Position numbers and translations under genes: made by a program
Notes under the pieces: model-generated
Told to the model about the DNA's origin: nothing
Database searches by the model: none
Seen by the model: only the letters and a program-made list of their open reading frames with translations
Shown here: positions 1 to 8,635 of the stretch, in pieces
Layout of the letters: each line of letters opens with the position of its first letter
How positions within the stretch are numbered: position 1 is the stretch's first letter
Assembly: GCA_029582265.1 (NCBI GenBank)
Contig: CM055837.1
Location: 15,970,369-16,034,368, forward strand
Direction: 5' to 3'
From: Zoroaster sp. YZ-2022
Taxonomy: Eukaryota > Echinodermata > Asteroidea > Forcipulatida > Zoroasteridae
DNA length: 64,000 bases

Positions 1-188
1 TGGAATATGAGTGCCACTTTTGGATTAACTCAGTGACTGAAAATAACACCCACATGATAAGGTCATATTACCGTTGTTGCTGCATAAATAAGTCAGTAAT
101 TTTCAGTCACTGTGTTCATCTTAAACTAGGACACTGATTCCATGCCTTGTTGAAAGTCTGCTCTGATCGTGACGATACTGTCCCTTTT
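1..188. mobile_element. Family C MITE, right part (cut by window edge)
   Basis: The same sequence recurs at about 20064-20262 and 41452-41681. All copies share an internal palindrome built on CAGTGACTGAAAAT / ATTTTCAGTCACTG, and a right end reading CGTGACGATAYTGTCCCTTT that mirrors the left ends of the other copies. The left end of this copy lies outside the window. It ends about 90 bp upstream of the first HLCS exon, so it is intronic. Confidence 0.75.
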
Positions 189-276
189 ATGTATATTTTG
201 ATTCTAAGAGAGCAATGCTTACTCATAGAGGTAGTTTTACATTATTACTAATGTTGTTCCTTGTCTTTGATAACAG

Positions 277-490
277 GTTGTGGTTTCAACGTAAACAACA
301 GCGACCCAACGATCTGCATCAATGACCTCGTCCGCCTTCACAACAAGCAGACCAACAAAAACTTGCCGCTGTTGTCCACTGAGCAGCTGATTGCTGGGAC
401 CATCAATGAAATAGAGCGAATGATCACGGCATTCCAAAACCAGGGGGCGAACTCCTTCCTTGAGTTGTACTACAGAAGATGGCTCCACAG
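277..490 (+). CDS. HLCS: Holocarboxylase synthetase, penultimate coding exon
   Basis: HLCS (biotin-protein ligase) forms biotinyl-AMP and transfers biotin to a lysine of the mitochondrial and cytosolic carboxylases. This exon encodes the end of the catalytic core: GCGFNVNNSDPTICINDL, then an alpha-helical stretch, then LELYYRRWLH. These match the animal HLCS pattern G-x-N-V-x-N-S-x-P-T-x-C-I-N-D-L and YYRxWVHS. The acceptor is TTTGATAACAG ending at 276. The first two bases complete a Gly codon begun in an upstream exon outside the window. The donor is CACAG|GTACGG at 490/491, leaving phase 2. Reading through the donor would give a stop within six codons, so splicing is needed. With the next exon it encodes the last 130 residues. 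The upstream biotin/ATP-binding GRGRxG part is not in the window. Confidence 0.93.
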
Positions 491-950
491 GTACGGGAAT
501 GGCCAATAAGAAGCTTGACGTTTTGTCTTGTTCATGGCGCACAAAACGACATGTGTTGCTGTGCACTGCTGTGTGTGAATTGATAATGAAATTTCAGAGT
601 TATTGACTTCAGTCAATGACTTGAATCTGACATCAAGTCACATTTTTCACTTACGACAAAAATTACTATACTTGACTTGACTTCGATAAAATTTAACTTC
701 CCAACATTCTTCAGCCGATGATTTACTTGTGATTTAACTTGACATGAATAAAAAATAACTTTATAGCGACATTCTTCAGTCGAAGGCGAGGTCACTTATC
801 GCCCATGACCACGACCCACATTCATAAATGCAGATCTTGATTTTGTTTTGAAAATTACAATATTCAGTCATTTGTATTGCAAAATACACTAAATCCACAT
901 TTGAGAACGGATGAAGTTTCAACTTAGCCTGTGACTCTGAGTGACATGAA

Positions 951-980
951 TACAAACTTCTACAAACTTCTACAAACTTC
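951..980. repeat. 10-bp tandem repeat x3
   Basis: Three exact TACAAACTTC units lie in the HLCS intron. Confidence 0.9.
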
Positions 981-1155
981 TGTATTATAATGGGTTCAAT
1001 CCCGTGTTGCGCACCTAATAACAGCTGGCAGACTTGCTGGAGGGCTATTATCGCTGCGAAGGCAACCGGTCTGTACCGGCCGTTAATACACCCCCACGTG
1101 ATCATGCTTCATCCAATCAGGTTGTCTTAACTGTGTTGGGCATTTATGAATATTC

Positions 1156-1156
<1 letters not shown>

Positions 1157-1204
<48 letters not shown>

Positions 1205-1551
1205 ACGATTCTTATAAAGTGCACATATCCTAGAGACTAGATCAAGGCGCTGTACATTATTACCCCTGCTCATCAGGCTCATAAATCATTCCTGAAACCA
1301 TCTCAGCTCCCTGGGAGTATACAGCTCAATTGCTGCCATTTCGGCGCATATAGGGCTAATCAAACACAACAACCAACTCTGCCCTCACAGGTACCCATTT
1401 ACTCCTGGGTGGAGAGAAGCAATTATGGTAAAGTGTCTTGCTCAAGGACACAAGCACCATGGTCGCGGTTGGGATCCGAACCCACATTCTGACGACTCAG
1501 CCATCAGAACACAAATCCGATGCACTAAACCGCTCGGCCATGGCACTCCAT
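1157..1551 (-). mobile_element. SINE-L copy 1 (tRNA-Leu-headed SINE)
   Basis: Read on the minus strand it starts with a tRNA-like head (box A TGGCCGAGCGG, box-B-like GGTTCGGATCC). A conserved body follows (CTTGAGCAAGACACTTTACC, GGGTACCTGTGAGGGC, CAGGGAGCTGAGATGG), and it ends in a long ATT tail, seen as (AAT)n at 1157-1203 on the + strand. Full-length relatives are at 40748, 45699 and 57075. Its organisation fits a LINE-mobilised SINE with a conserved central domain; the superfamily name is not determined. Confidence 0.9.
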
Positions 1552-1747
1552 GAAAGGAAGGTAAAAACATTGCTAAATGAGTACAAAAAATATGGTATTT
1601 GAATCTGGTATTATACTGTCTGAAATGCTCCTATTTCAGAGAAAAACGTAAACAAAATTGTCCCCACTTTTTTGCTCCAAGCATTTTCTGTAGTTGGGAA
1701 TGCTTTTTCACACATTTCTCTTTGGTTATTGTTAATGTGTATCGTAT

Positions 1748-2064
1748 TTAACCCTCCTACTCTAGCTACACTTTAGTGGGAAGTTGCTATAGAGGTCAAA
1801 ACCAGTCAATTGCCTGTTTTGACTGTTGACCCAAATGTGCACACAGGGGTATTTTTTGACTGGTTTTTACTGTCATTTTGACCACCCTGAACAATACCAG
1901 ACAATGCTTTTACCAGTCAAAAACGTTCGACTCATTTTGACCTGTAAATGTACTTACTACACGTAAGGTTTGAGAGTGTTTGACTTTTAAGTGCACTAGA
2001 TATACCTTGGCATGTATATCAACATTTTGACTGATTTTTACCCTTGTAGTAGTAGGAGGGTTAA
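1748..2064. mobile_element. TTAA-flanked MITE, family A copy 1
   Basis: It is bounded by TTAACCCTCCTACT and AGTAGGAGGGTTAA, which are inverted repeats including the TTAA target. The interior is rich in GGTCAAAA/TTTTGAC words, some in inverted orientation. A second near-complete copy is at 51006-51316 and a left fragment at 23092-23215. TTAA targeting is typical of piggyBac-type transposases. No transposase is encoded, so the element is non-autonomous. Assignment to piggyBac is inference. Confidence 0.82.
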
Positions 2065-2323
2065 CCAGTTCGCACCGGGAATAAAAAAGTTTTTCCGAAC
2101 CCCGTGGCAGGTTTATTTTTACCGCACAAACACGACCAATGGTGCTCACCAGAGTGTGACCGGGGAGACCGCGTCTTCCACCGTATGCTTATGGCTCGTT
2201 GCCACGTCGACCGGGAATCTATACAAATATTCCCGAGAATCCTGTGGTGTGTTTAGACGCTCTCCGATCCGCTGTCCCAAAAAAAATTGCGTTTATACAC
2301 GGCCTCCGACGCGAACTGGTTAA
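2061..2323. mobile_element. TTAA-flanked MITE, family B copy 1
   Basis: It has perfect 13-bp ends TTAACCAGTTCGC / GCGAACTGGTTAA with TTAA at both edges. It is nearly identical to 3006-3266 in the same orientation. The left TTAA (2061-2064) is shared with the right end of MITE A. Interior words such as CCGAACCCCGTGGC and GACCGGGGAGACCGCG are GC-rich against the local background. It has no coding capacity and is probably mobilised by a piggyBac-like transposase (inference). Confidence 0.88.
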
Positions 2324-2462
2324 AGAGAGTAAGCATACATGAAATAAGTTTTGCAAACATACCAATTGATACACTTGCCCTTTGAGTAGAAATATAAATA
2401 ACTATCTCAATGAATGTACGTAATTTAAAAATAAAATATCCGTTTTTTTTCTCCTTATCAAG

Positions 2463-2640
2463 TAACTGTAAAGTGCGTCTAGAGACTGAAAGTGGACCTG
2501 AAGTAACGGTGGTGGGACTGGACCACTCTGGCTTCCTCTCTGTAAAGGACCAACAGGGGGCGCTGCGCAGTGTGCAGCCCGATGGCAACAGCTTTGACAT
2601 GACCAAGAATCTGGTCCTGATGAAGGAAAGAGTGAAGTGA
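2463..2640 (+). CDS. HLCS: Holocarboxylase synthetase, terminal coding exon
   Basis: This exon encodes the small SH3-like C-terminal domain of biotin-protein ligases. The key stretch is VTVVGLDHSGFLSV, followed by VQPDGNSFDMTKNLVL and a basic tail ending RVK. The GLD-x-S-G-F-L and P-D-G-N-S-F-D-M motifs are characteristic of animal HLCS C termini. The acceptor is the T-rich tract plus TTATCAAG ending at 2462. The first base completes the Ser codon opened by the previous exon. The stop TGA is at 2638-2640. Length and end position match the family, with only a few residues after the last conserved block. No frameshift or premature stop is seen, so the gene looks functional. Confidence 0.94.
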
Positions 2641-2965
2641 GCCCTCGCCTGGCAGAATTTAACCAGGGTGAACTTTGGGGGACAAAAACCAAAGGAGGCC
2701 TGCTCCACCAACAACAATCCAAAACTGACCTCATCCCCAGGGCTTTTGAGCATTATCAGAATTCTTCAATCCTACCGCGCTCTTGCTCTGAAACCTGAAT
2801 GACTACAATATCCAAAATGTTTGCTATAGTAACTTTCTTTGTACAGCAAATTATAAAGCAATGTACACATTCAATAAGAATCTTCAATGGAATGGGCATC
2901 TTTAAAGGGGGACTGACATCCTTTACTTAAGGCGTTTTGTAATAAAATATTGTTTTTGAGACCCA
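2641..2965 (+). other. HLCS: HLCS 3' UTR (probable)
   Basis: The 3' UTR follows the stop codon directly. A weaker TATAAA-type signal occurs near 2852. The first canonical AATAAA is at 2941-2946, and it lies inside the inverted-repeat element starting at 2900. The true cleavage site is not visible from sequence alone. Confidence 0.6.
2941..2946 (+). promoter_or_regulatory. Candidate HLCS poly(A) signal
   Basis: A canonical AATAAA hexamer lies 301 bp past the stop, with T/G-rich sequence downstream (TATTGTTTTTGAG). It lies within a transposon-like element, so the poly(A) signal may be transposon-donated. Confidence 0.45.
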
Positions 2966-3005
2966 CCTGTGTCTCTTTAATCATTGATTTCTGAGGACAA
3001 GTATT

Positions 3006-3266
3006 TTAACCAGTTCGCACCGGGAATAAAAAAGTTTTTCCGAACCCCGTGGCGGGTTTATTTTTACCGCACAAACACGACCAATGGTGCTCACCAGAGC
3101 GTGACCGGGGAGACCGCGTCTTCCACCGTATGCTTATGGCTCGTTGCCACGTCGACCGGGAATCTATACAAATATTCCCGAGAATCCTGTGGCGTGTTTA
3201 GACACTCCGATCCGCTGTCCAATAAAAAATTGCATGTATACACGGCCTCCGACGCGAACTGGTTAA
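3006..3266. mobile_element. TTAA-flanked MITE, family B copy 2
   Basis: It has the same 13-bp ends and TTAA target as copy 1, and differs from it at only a handful of bases (for example CAGG to CGGG near the left end). This suggests recent activity. It interrupts the THAP-bearing element. Confidence 0.88.
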
Positions 3267-3451
3267 AACAATGTTTGAAGTGTTTGGGGGAGGCAACCCC
3301 GCCCCATGGTGTAAGCTTCATTTGCATAAGATATGTGACGAAAGGTCGGGAAGATCTGATGTGTACATGATGTACATGTACATACATACACATTCACACA
3401 CGTAGCGTCGATTTCATTTCTTCCGTGATTTTTGTTTCCGGAACTAATAAA

Positions 3452-3598
3452 ATGCCGGGAAGATGTGTTGCTGCAGGATGCAGCAACACCACCAAAGACA
3501 GTGTTAGCCTTCATCTGTTCCCAAGTGACCCAAAATATCGCCGTATTTGGACGAGCAAAGTTCGACTGACAAGAGTAAAGTGGTCAGGTCCATCATAA
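3452..3598 (+). pseudogene. THAP zinc-finger domain fragment (48 aa)
   Basis: The ATG opens MPGRCVAAGCSNTT, then VSLHLFP, RRIW and VKWSGPS, and then a stop. This is the N-terminal half of a THAP DNA-binding domain (C2CH): M-P-x-x-C-x3-G-C, the HxFP motif, the invariant W and the WxGP turn. The second zinc pair (C-x2-H with following F) is missing because a TAA stops the frame directly after GPS. It could be a decayed transposase start, or a first exon that splices just before the stop, since THAP genes often have an intron near this point. No convincing donor or second exon is seen, so a fragment is preferred. Confidence 0.7.
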
Positions 3599-3868
3599 AT
3601 CGGAACAACGGGATGAAACATGGTTTCAACAACCAACAATCATGACTATCGAATTTCTCTTCCCGACATGACGTCACGAACAGCTCCTCCGTGCAGGGCA
3701 TGAACAACTAGTAAAAGTGGGGGCCATTTTTACAATGGTAAAATAACACTCTCAAAAACAATAAAAACACAAAACAAAAATTTTATTGATCTTTTACTGA
3801 TATAAAAGAATAAAACGATCACATATTTAACTGTTTGATTTAAATCCACGACAGTCCCCCTCTTAAAG

Positions 3869-4393
3869 AGTGGCTTAATTGTTCTAGAAAAATATAAATT
3901 TGCCCGTTGATTTTCCTTACATTACAATAAACAACACTTCAGCATGATGTAATTTTAAGAAAGTTGCGTAGTATTTCAAGAAAAAATCTTGCAGTGTAAC
4001 AAGTCCTTAGTAAGTCCATTTTGTAATTATTCATAAATATGTAAATTATGCAGATAAGACCCACCCATATGCCTATCTGAAACATTTGACATTCACAGCT
4101 GTTTCGAACTGAACACATACACATATTAACAAGTAACATTTTAAGGTGATATTTCTTTTGTTAGATTCATTGTAAATATTATTTGTTTGTAAATATAATT
4201 TTCAAGGAGCGGGACTGTTGGTAATAGACCCTAAGTCAAAATCAACGACTGTTTTCTGATCAAAACTAGTTTCTTGCTAACGAAATATGTGCATTATTTC
4301 TTTGCTATTTTGTTTGCTGGTGTTTTGAAACTACACCTTCAAATACAGACTTGTACATAAACAAACCTGAACACTAAAAATAATTGTATAAAA
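3869..4393. other. Unannotated AT-rich stretch
   Basis: AT-rich sequence with no ORF, repeat match within the window, or RNA signature that I can support. Confidence 0.5.
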
Positions 4394-4670
4394 TATACTA
4401 CTCAAAACAATTTTAGGGAACACCGGATTTTTAACATCAAATAGGTTTGAAATGTTCCATGAACCTGGATTTTCATTTGCAACCCCCTCTCTCTTTCAGT
4501 AGACTAGTCATGTCATGAAATGTGTAATCACTACATGCATCCTTTATCATCTGTTTCATTGTGCAGTTGTTTGTCATCAATTCTGTGAAACATTGTGTTT
4601 ATCTGAAATAAATGATCTTGCTTTAACTGAGATTATTCCAGTGTTCCCTAAATTGTTTTGAGTAGTATAT
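4394..4670 (-). mobile_element. Family Z palindromic-end element, copy 1
   Basis: The ends TATACTACTCAAAACAATTT and their inverse (GTTTTGAGTAGTATA) flank about 245 bp. Four more copies lie at 28417, 32147, 36237 and 47162; this one is inverted relative to them. The TIR runs about 30 bp through GGGAACACCGG. TA at the borders fits Tc1/mariner-like targeting but is not proof. Short peptides readable across it (…EINDLALTEIIPVFPKLF) recur only because the DNA recurs. Confidence 0.85.
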
Positions 4671-4717
4671 ATGCCTGTAAATATAGCAGGTGTCATAAAA
4701 ACTGTAGTTATATCCGT

Positions 4718-5764
4718 GATTTGAAGCTTTGCATGGTGAATTGGATAAGAAAGAATAGGTTTACTGGTAACACCGTGTGCAATAATCTCTTCTTGGAAGA
4801 GAAGTGATGTGGTTCTGAAAAGAACCGGTATAGTGAGGATAGCTCATGACGTTTCGATCAGTGTGCTCTGTCTGTCTTCAGGAGGATGCTGCACTGTTTA
4901 CAACATTGATCCTTCCCGCCGAAACTAACATCCCAGCCAGCAGTACTTAAGCCACAGCACGAGGAGAAGTCCAGCATCCTCTTGAAGATGGACAGAGCAC
5001 ACCGTTAGCAGCGTTGAGAACTATCCTCACTTCCAGTTCTTTTCTGAACCACATCACTTGTTCCAAGAAGAGAAGTCCAGCATCCTCTTGAAGATGGACA
5101 GAGCACACCGTTAGCAGCGTTGAGAACTATCCTCACTTCCAGTTCTTTTCTGAACCACATCACTTGTTCCAAGAAGAAGAGAAGTCCAGCATCCTCTTGA
5201 AGATGGACAGAGCACACCGTTAGCAGCGTTGAGAACTATCCTCACTTCCAGTTCTTTTCTGAACCACATCACTTGTTCCAAGAAGAAGAGAAGTCCAGCA
5301 TCCTCTTGAAGACGGACAGAGCACACCGTTAGCAGCGTTGAAAACTATCCTCACTTCCAGTTCTTTTCTGAACCACATCACTTGTTCCAAGAAGAAGAGA
5401 AGTCCAGCATCCTCTTGAAGACGGACAGAGCACACCGTTAGCAGCGTTGAGAACTATCCTCACTTCCAGTTCTTTTCTGAACCACATCACTTGTTCCAAG
5501 AAGAAGAGAAGTCCAGCATCCTCTTGAAGACGGACAGAGCACACCGTTAGCAGCGTTGAGAACTATCCTCACTTTCAGTTCTTTTCTGAACCACATCACT
5601 TGTTCCAAGAAGAAGAGAAGTCCAGCATCCTCTTGAAGACGGACAGAGCACACCGTTAGCAGCGTTGAGAACTATCCTCACTTTCAGTTCTTTTCTGAAC
5701 CACATCACTTGTTCCAAGAACAGATATTACACATGGTGTTACCAGTGAACCTCATCTTTCTTAT
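4718..5764. mobile_element. Inverted-repeat element of the HHR-family, with internal tandem array
   Basis: The left side (TTTACTGGTAACACCGTGTG, then CTCTTCTTGGAAGAGAAG) is mirrored by the right side (CACATGGTGTTACCAGTGAA). Between them the left arm carries, on the minus strand near 4850-4890, a hammerhead-like motif (CTCCTGAAGAC…GATCGAAACGTC) with a damaged stem II. The right arm is expanded into seven 106/109-bp units. GCTTTGCATGGTG near 4727 is the family's outer end, also found near 9370, 9840 and 47315. Confidence 0.7.
4965..5722 (+). repeat. 109-bp minisatellite, 7 units
   Basis: Units start at 4965, 5071, 5180, 5289, 5398, 5507 and 5616 (first 106 bp, then 109 bp) and are nearly identical. 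Each contains TCCTCTTGAAGACGGACAGA, GCGTTGAGAACTATCC and CAGTTCTTTTCTGAACC. The order matches the hammerhead-like segment and following GTTC…GAAC hairpin of the HHR-family at 32504 and 11229, but the GAAAC core has become AGCAGC. The overlapping 71-residue ORFs on the minus strand are by-products of the repeat. Confidence 0.95.
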
Positions 5765-5795
5765 AGTTGTATCATCAAATAAACATAGGACTAGA

Positions 5796-5880
5796 TAGCT
5801 TAAGTTGGTAGAGCACCATAGCGGTTATCCAGAGGTCAAATGTTAGTCAAGCTCAAGCAAATTGGTTTGTTCACTCAAAG
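5796..5880 (+). mobile_element. tRNA-derived SINE head (family G), degraded
   Basis: TAGATAGCTTAAGTTGGTAG is a box-A-like D arm, followed by AGAGGTCAAATGTTAGTC, a degraded box B region. It resembles the head at 37252-37324. It is too diverged for a functional tRNA. Confidence 0.5.
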
Positions 5881-6282
5881 AAAAAACCTGCTAGTTTGCA
5901 GGTTTTAAGTTTGCATAGTGGCAGTCACACAATAAATTGTCTTCACCAAAGTGCAGCTTAAATTTGGTTCAATATTTATTATTGATCCAGGCAGCAATTC
6001 ACAGGTAAACACACGTTATTGATTAGTACAATCAACCCATAGTTTGTGGACACACTAACAAAAATGTGGTCCAGATAATTAACCTTTTACCAAGATCAGC
6101 CACATTGATTTTGTGATGTACAAGTTATATTATAACAAAATAACCCGATTCCCGACTGCCACTTCCAAGATTTAATATAACTCGGGCGTGATCCCTGGCT
6201 GTACGGCACAATGGCTTCTATGGATTGTGACTAGCGCCCGCAGGACAAATACATGGACAACAGGGAGACAGCCATTATTGGG
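5881..6282. other. Unannotated stretch
   Basis: No ORF, repeat or RNA signal that I can support. Confidence 0.45.
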
Positions 6283-6770
6283 TTGTAAAGCTCAGTTGGT
6301 TGAGCACCGGAACGCTATTTTTTCCTGCAGTACACTCCGTCAATAGCTTAGAAATTGGCACAGAAATCGGCACAGAAATCAAATTAAAAAAAAGGTTCTT
6401 TTTTTTATTCACCGATACATTCGACTGGCATGGTAGTCTAGTGGTTAGAACGCTCGCTTTGCAAGTAGGAGGTACTGGGATCAAGATTAGGTTTTTCAAC
6501 ATGTTCATAAATTTGTTTTTATGAATTTAAAAAAAAAATTATACATTTTTTTTAAAACTAAAATATTAATTCAGAAGCAAATCTTTTCTATATAATAGTA
6601 ATTTACAGTTTTATTTTTTAGGAAAATAAAGTCAAAAAAGTAATTTTGAGTATACAAATGCATATAGTGGACGAAGTGTACTGCAGAAAAAAAAATCGCT
6701 CCGATAAACCATAGGTCACAGGTTCAAATCTCGCTCCAGTCAAAGTGTCTTTCTCCACACAAAAAACAGT
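6283..6770 (+). mobile_element. tRNA-derived SINE (family G), split by a MITE
   Basis: The left piece (about 6283-6316, AAAGCTCAGTTGGTTGAGCA) is a D arm with box A. The right piece (from 6697: CGCTCCGATAAACC, then CACAGGTTCAAATCTCGC) is the anticodon arm side and box B. The pieces become contiguous once the element at 6317-6696 and one copy of the CGCT duplication are discounted. The body after the head continues with AAAGTGTCTTTCTCC. Confidence 0.7.
6317..6696. mobile_element. 380-bp MITE inserted in a tRNA-like SINE head
   Basis: Inverted ends TTTTTTCCTGCAGTACACTC and (minus strand) TTTTTTTCTGCAGTACACTT are flanked on both sides by CGCT (6313-6316 and 6697-6700), a likely 4-bp target duplication. 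The interior holds another tRNA-like stretch at about 6430-6490 (GGTAGTCTAGTGGTTAGAAC, then GCTTTGCAAGTAGGAGG). It encodes no protein. Confidence 0.75.
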
Positions 6771-7020
6771 AAACCCAAGAGAATGTAGGTATATTCCTCT
6801 TCAAAAGTAACCCTTTTTTAAAGGAAGATTCGCCATTTTAGTTTGTTTATCAATTGTATGACATTTCTTCCAAAATGACATTTTTACATTAATTTCCGCA
6901 TTGCATTGTAAATACAACGATGACCTCAAATACCAACAATTTGACACACATGAAAAAGCTACTTGGAATGTTGATTATGCTTCCTTTAAATTAAAAGTGT
7001 TGTTGTTTACTTAAAAGTTT

Positions 7021-7295
7021 AAAGGGAAGGTACACAATTGGTAATTACCAGATTACCAAATTAACAAATTATTTAAAATCTTAGTTGGTGCAAAGTTGGT
7101 ACAAGTATCAATGGTCTGGAAATATTTTCGTCTGAAGTGCTTTTATCTTAGAGAATACAAGAATTTTTTTTTTTCTTTTTTTTTTCTCTCTCTCGAAATG
7201 ACACCCCCCGTCGAGCGACTTTACAGATTGTCCATTTGGGGGAAAACAAAGTACCAGTACGTTTGTCAGATCATAGTGTTTATGTTGGCAAATAT
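7021..7295 (+). mobile_element. Family E MITE, left part
   Basis: It begins AAAGGGAAGGTACACAATTGG and continues ACCAGATTACCAAATTAAC, the characteristic left half of family E (compare 9916, 35709 and 40229). It runs into T-rich sequence and then into the 81-bp array. Confidence 0.75.
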
Positions 7296-8150
7296 ACATT
7301 AAAGGGATGTACATTAAAGGGAAGGTACAACATTGGTAATGTTGGCAAATCTGCTTCTACGAGTATGCTTACTCTCTTTGAATCAAGATATACATTGAAG
7401 GGAAGGTACAACATTGGTAATGTTGACAAAACTGGTTCTATGAGTATGCTTTACTCTCTTTGAATCAAGACATACATTGAAAGGAAGGTACAACATTGGT
7501 GATGTTGGCAGAACTGCTTCTATGAGTATGCTTACTCTCTTTGAATCAAGATATACATTGAAGGGAAGGTACAACATTGGTGATGTTGGCAGAACTGCTT
7601 CTACGAGTATGCTTACTCTCTTTGAATCAAGATATACATTGAAGGGAAGGTACAACATTGGTGATGTTGGCAAACTGCTTCTATGAGTATGCTTACTCTC
7701 TTTGAATCAAGATATACATTGAAGGGAAGGTACAACATTGGTGATGTTGGCAAACTGCTTCTATGAGTATGCTTACTCTCTTTGAATCAAGATATACGTT
7801 GAAGGGAAGGCACAGCATTGGTAATGTTGGCAAAACTGCTTCTATGAGTATGCCTACTCTCTTTGAATCAAGATATACATTGAAGGGAAGGTACAACATT
7901 GGTGATGTTGGCAGAACTGCTTCTACGAGTATGCTTACTCTCTTTGAATCAAGATATACATTGAAGGGACGGTACAACATTGGTAATGTTGGCAACACTG
8001 CTTCTATGAGTATGCTTACTCTCTTTGAATCAAGATATACATTGAAGGGAAGGTACAACATTGGTAATGTTGGCAACACTGCTTCTATGAGTATGCTTAC
8101 TCTCTTTGAATCAAAATATACAATTGAAGGGAAGATACAACGTTGGTAAT
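7296..8150 (+). repeat. 81-bp minisatellite array 1 (about 11 units)
   Basis: The unit has GAAGGGAAGGTACAACATTG, GTAATGTTGGCAAAACTGC, TTCTATGAGTATGCTTACTC and TCTTTGAATCAAGATATACA. The spacing is 81 bp with one 82- and one 80-bp unit. The unit start equals the outer end of family E. Because 81 is 27 codons, both strands stay open, giving repeated 27-residue peptides (YTLKGRYNIGNVGKTASMSM…). Frame breaks at the 80/82-bp units and the absence of any other gene feature argue against coding. Confidence 0.95.
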
Positions 8151-8450
8151 GTTGGCCAAACTGTTTCTTTGAGTATGCTTACACTCTTTGAATTCATATA
8201 TACATTCAACACCAACCTGAAAAAGTTTAAGCTTATTTCATTGTGGCATTAACGAAACAATACTGAAAATGCATTCAGATTGTTTGTATGCATTCGTGGA
8301 ATTTATTTGAAAAAGTACTCTTTCCTACATTCGAAATAGAAATTATTTCGCTTTTCTGAAAAGGGACACCGCCTCAGATACCATTATTTCCAGGGAAGAT
8401 TGATACCTACATCAGTTTGACACTATGTAAGTTTTTACATGATAATTCGA
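8151..8450 (+). mobile_element. Family E body following array 1
   Basis: AACCTGAAAAAGTTTAAGC, AATGCATTCAGATTGTTTG and TTTCGCTTTTCTGAAAAGGG are family E body words. The same body follows array 2 at 33536 and appears without an array at 11560. Confidence 0.7.
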
Positions 8451-8635
8451 CCATTTTGTTTATTTTTCAGTTGCCAGTTCTGTACCTGAACGTTAAACAC
8501 AGAGTGGTGTGCTGTACATAGTAATCATGCCAGTATATCAATAAAATATTGTGCGTAAAAACAGACAAAAGTTTTAGAATTATGTGTTTGTGTTTCATTT
8601 AACGTTCATGGCATTTGAGACTAGCTCTCACAAAC

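Larger units (their letters stand above)
491..2462 (+). other. HLCS: HLCS last intron (1,972 bp)
   Basis: GT at 491 and AG at 2461-2462, preceded by a T-rich tract, bound this intron. Phase 2 matches on both sides: AG plus T gives the Ser of WLHS, as in animal HLCS. More than half of it is repeats: a SINE-L copy (1157-1551), MITE A (1748-2064) and MITE B (2061-2323). At 951-980 there are three perfect 10-bp TACAAACTTC repeats. At about 695-785 a short stretch containing CATTCTTCAG is imperfectly duplicated. No other exon is visible. Confidence 0.88.
2900..3868. mobile_element. TIR element carrying a THAP fragment
   Basis: The left end CTTTAAAGGGGGACTG (2900-2915) mirrors the right end CAGTCCCCCTCTTAAAG (3852-3868) with one small indel. 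Inside are a nested MITE B (3006-3266) and a short THAP-domain ORF (3452-3598). THAP domains occur both in host genes and in P-type transposases. No clear target duplication is seen, so the borders and superfamily are tentative. Confidence 0.55.

Noticed and set aside
261..509. First HLCS ORF as a complete small protein starting at 261
   Set aside because: The first 16 bases are intron (acceptor AG at 275-276) and the end reads through a splice donor. The true coding part is 277-490.
5005..5653. Series of 70-71-residue minus-strand ORFs (MCSVRLQEDAGLLF…)
   Set aside because: They recur every 109 bp because the DNA is a minisatellite; no independent evidence of coding.
4965..5722. CRISPR-like array
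   Set aside because: The 106/109-bp units are tandem without unique spacers, in a eukaryotic genome.
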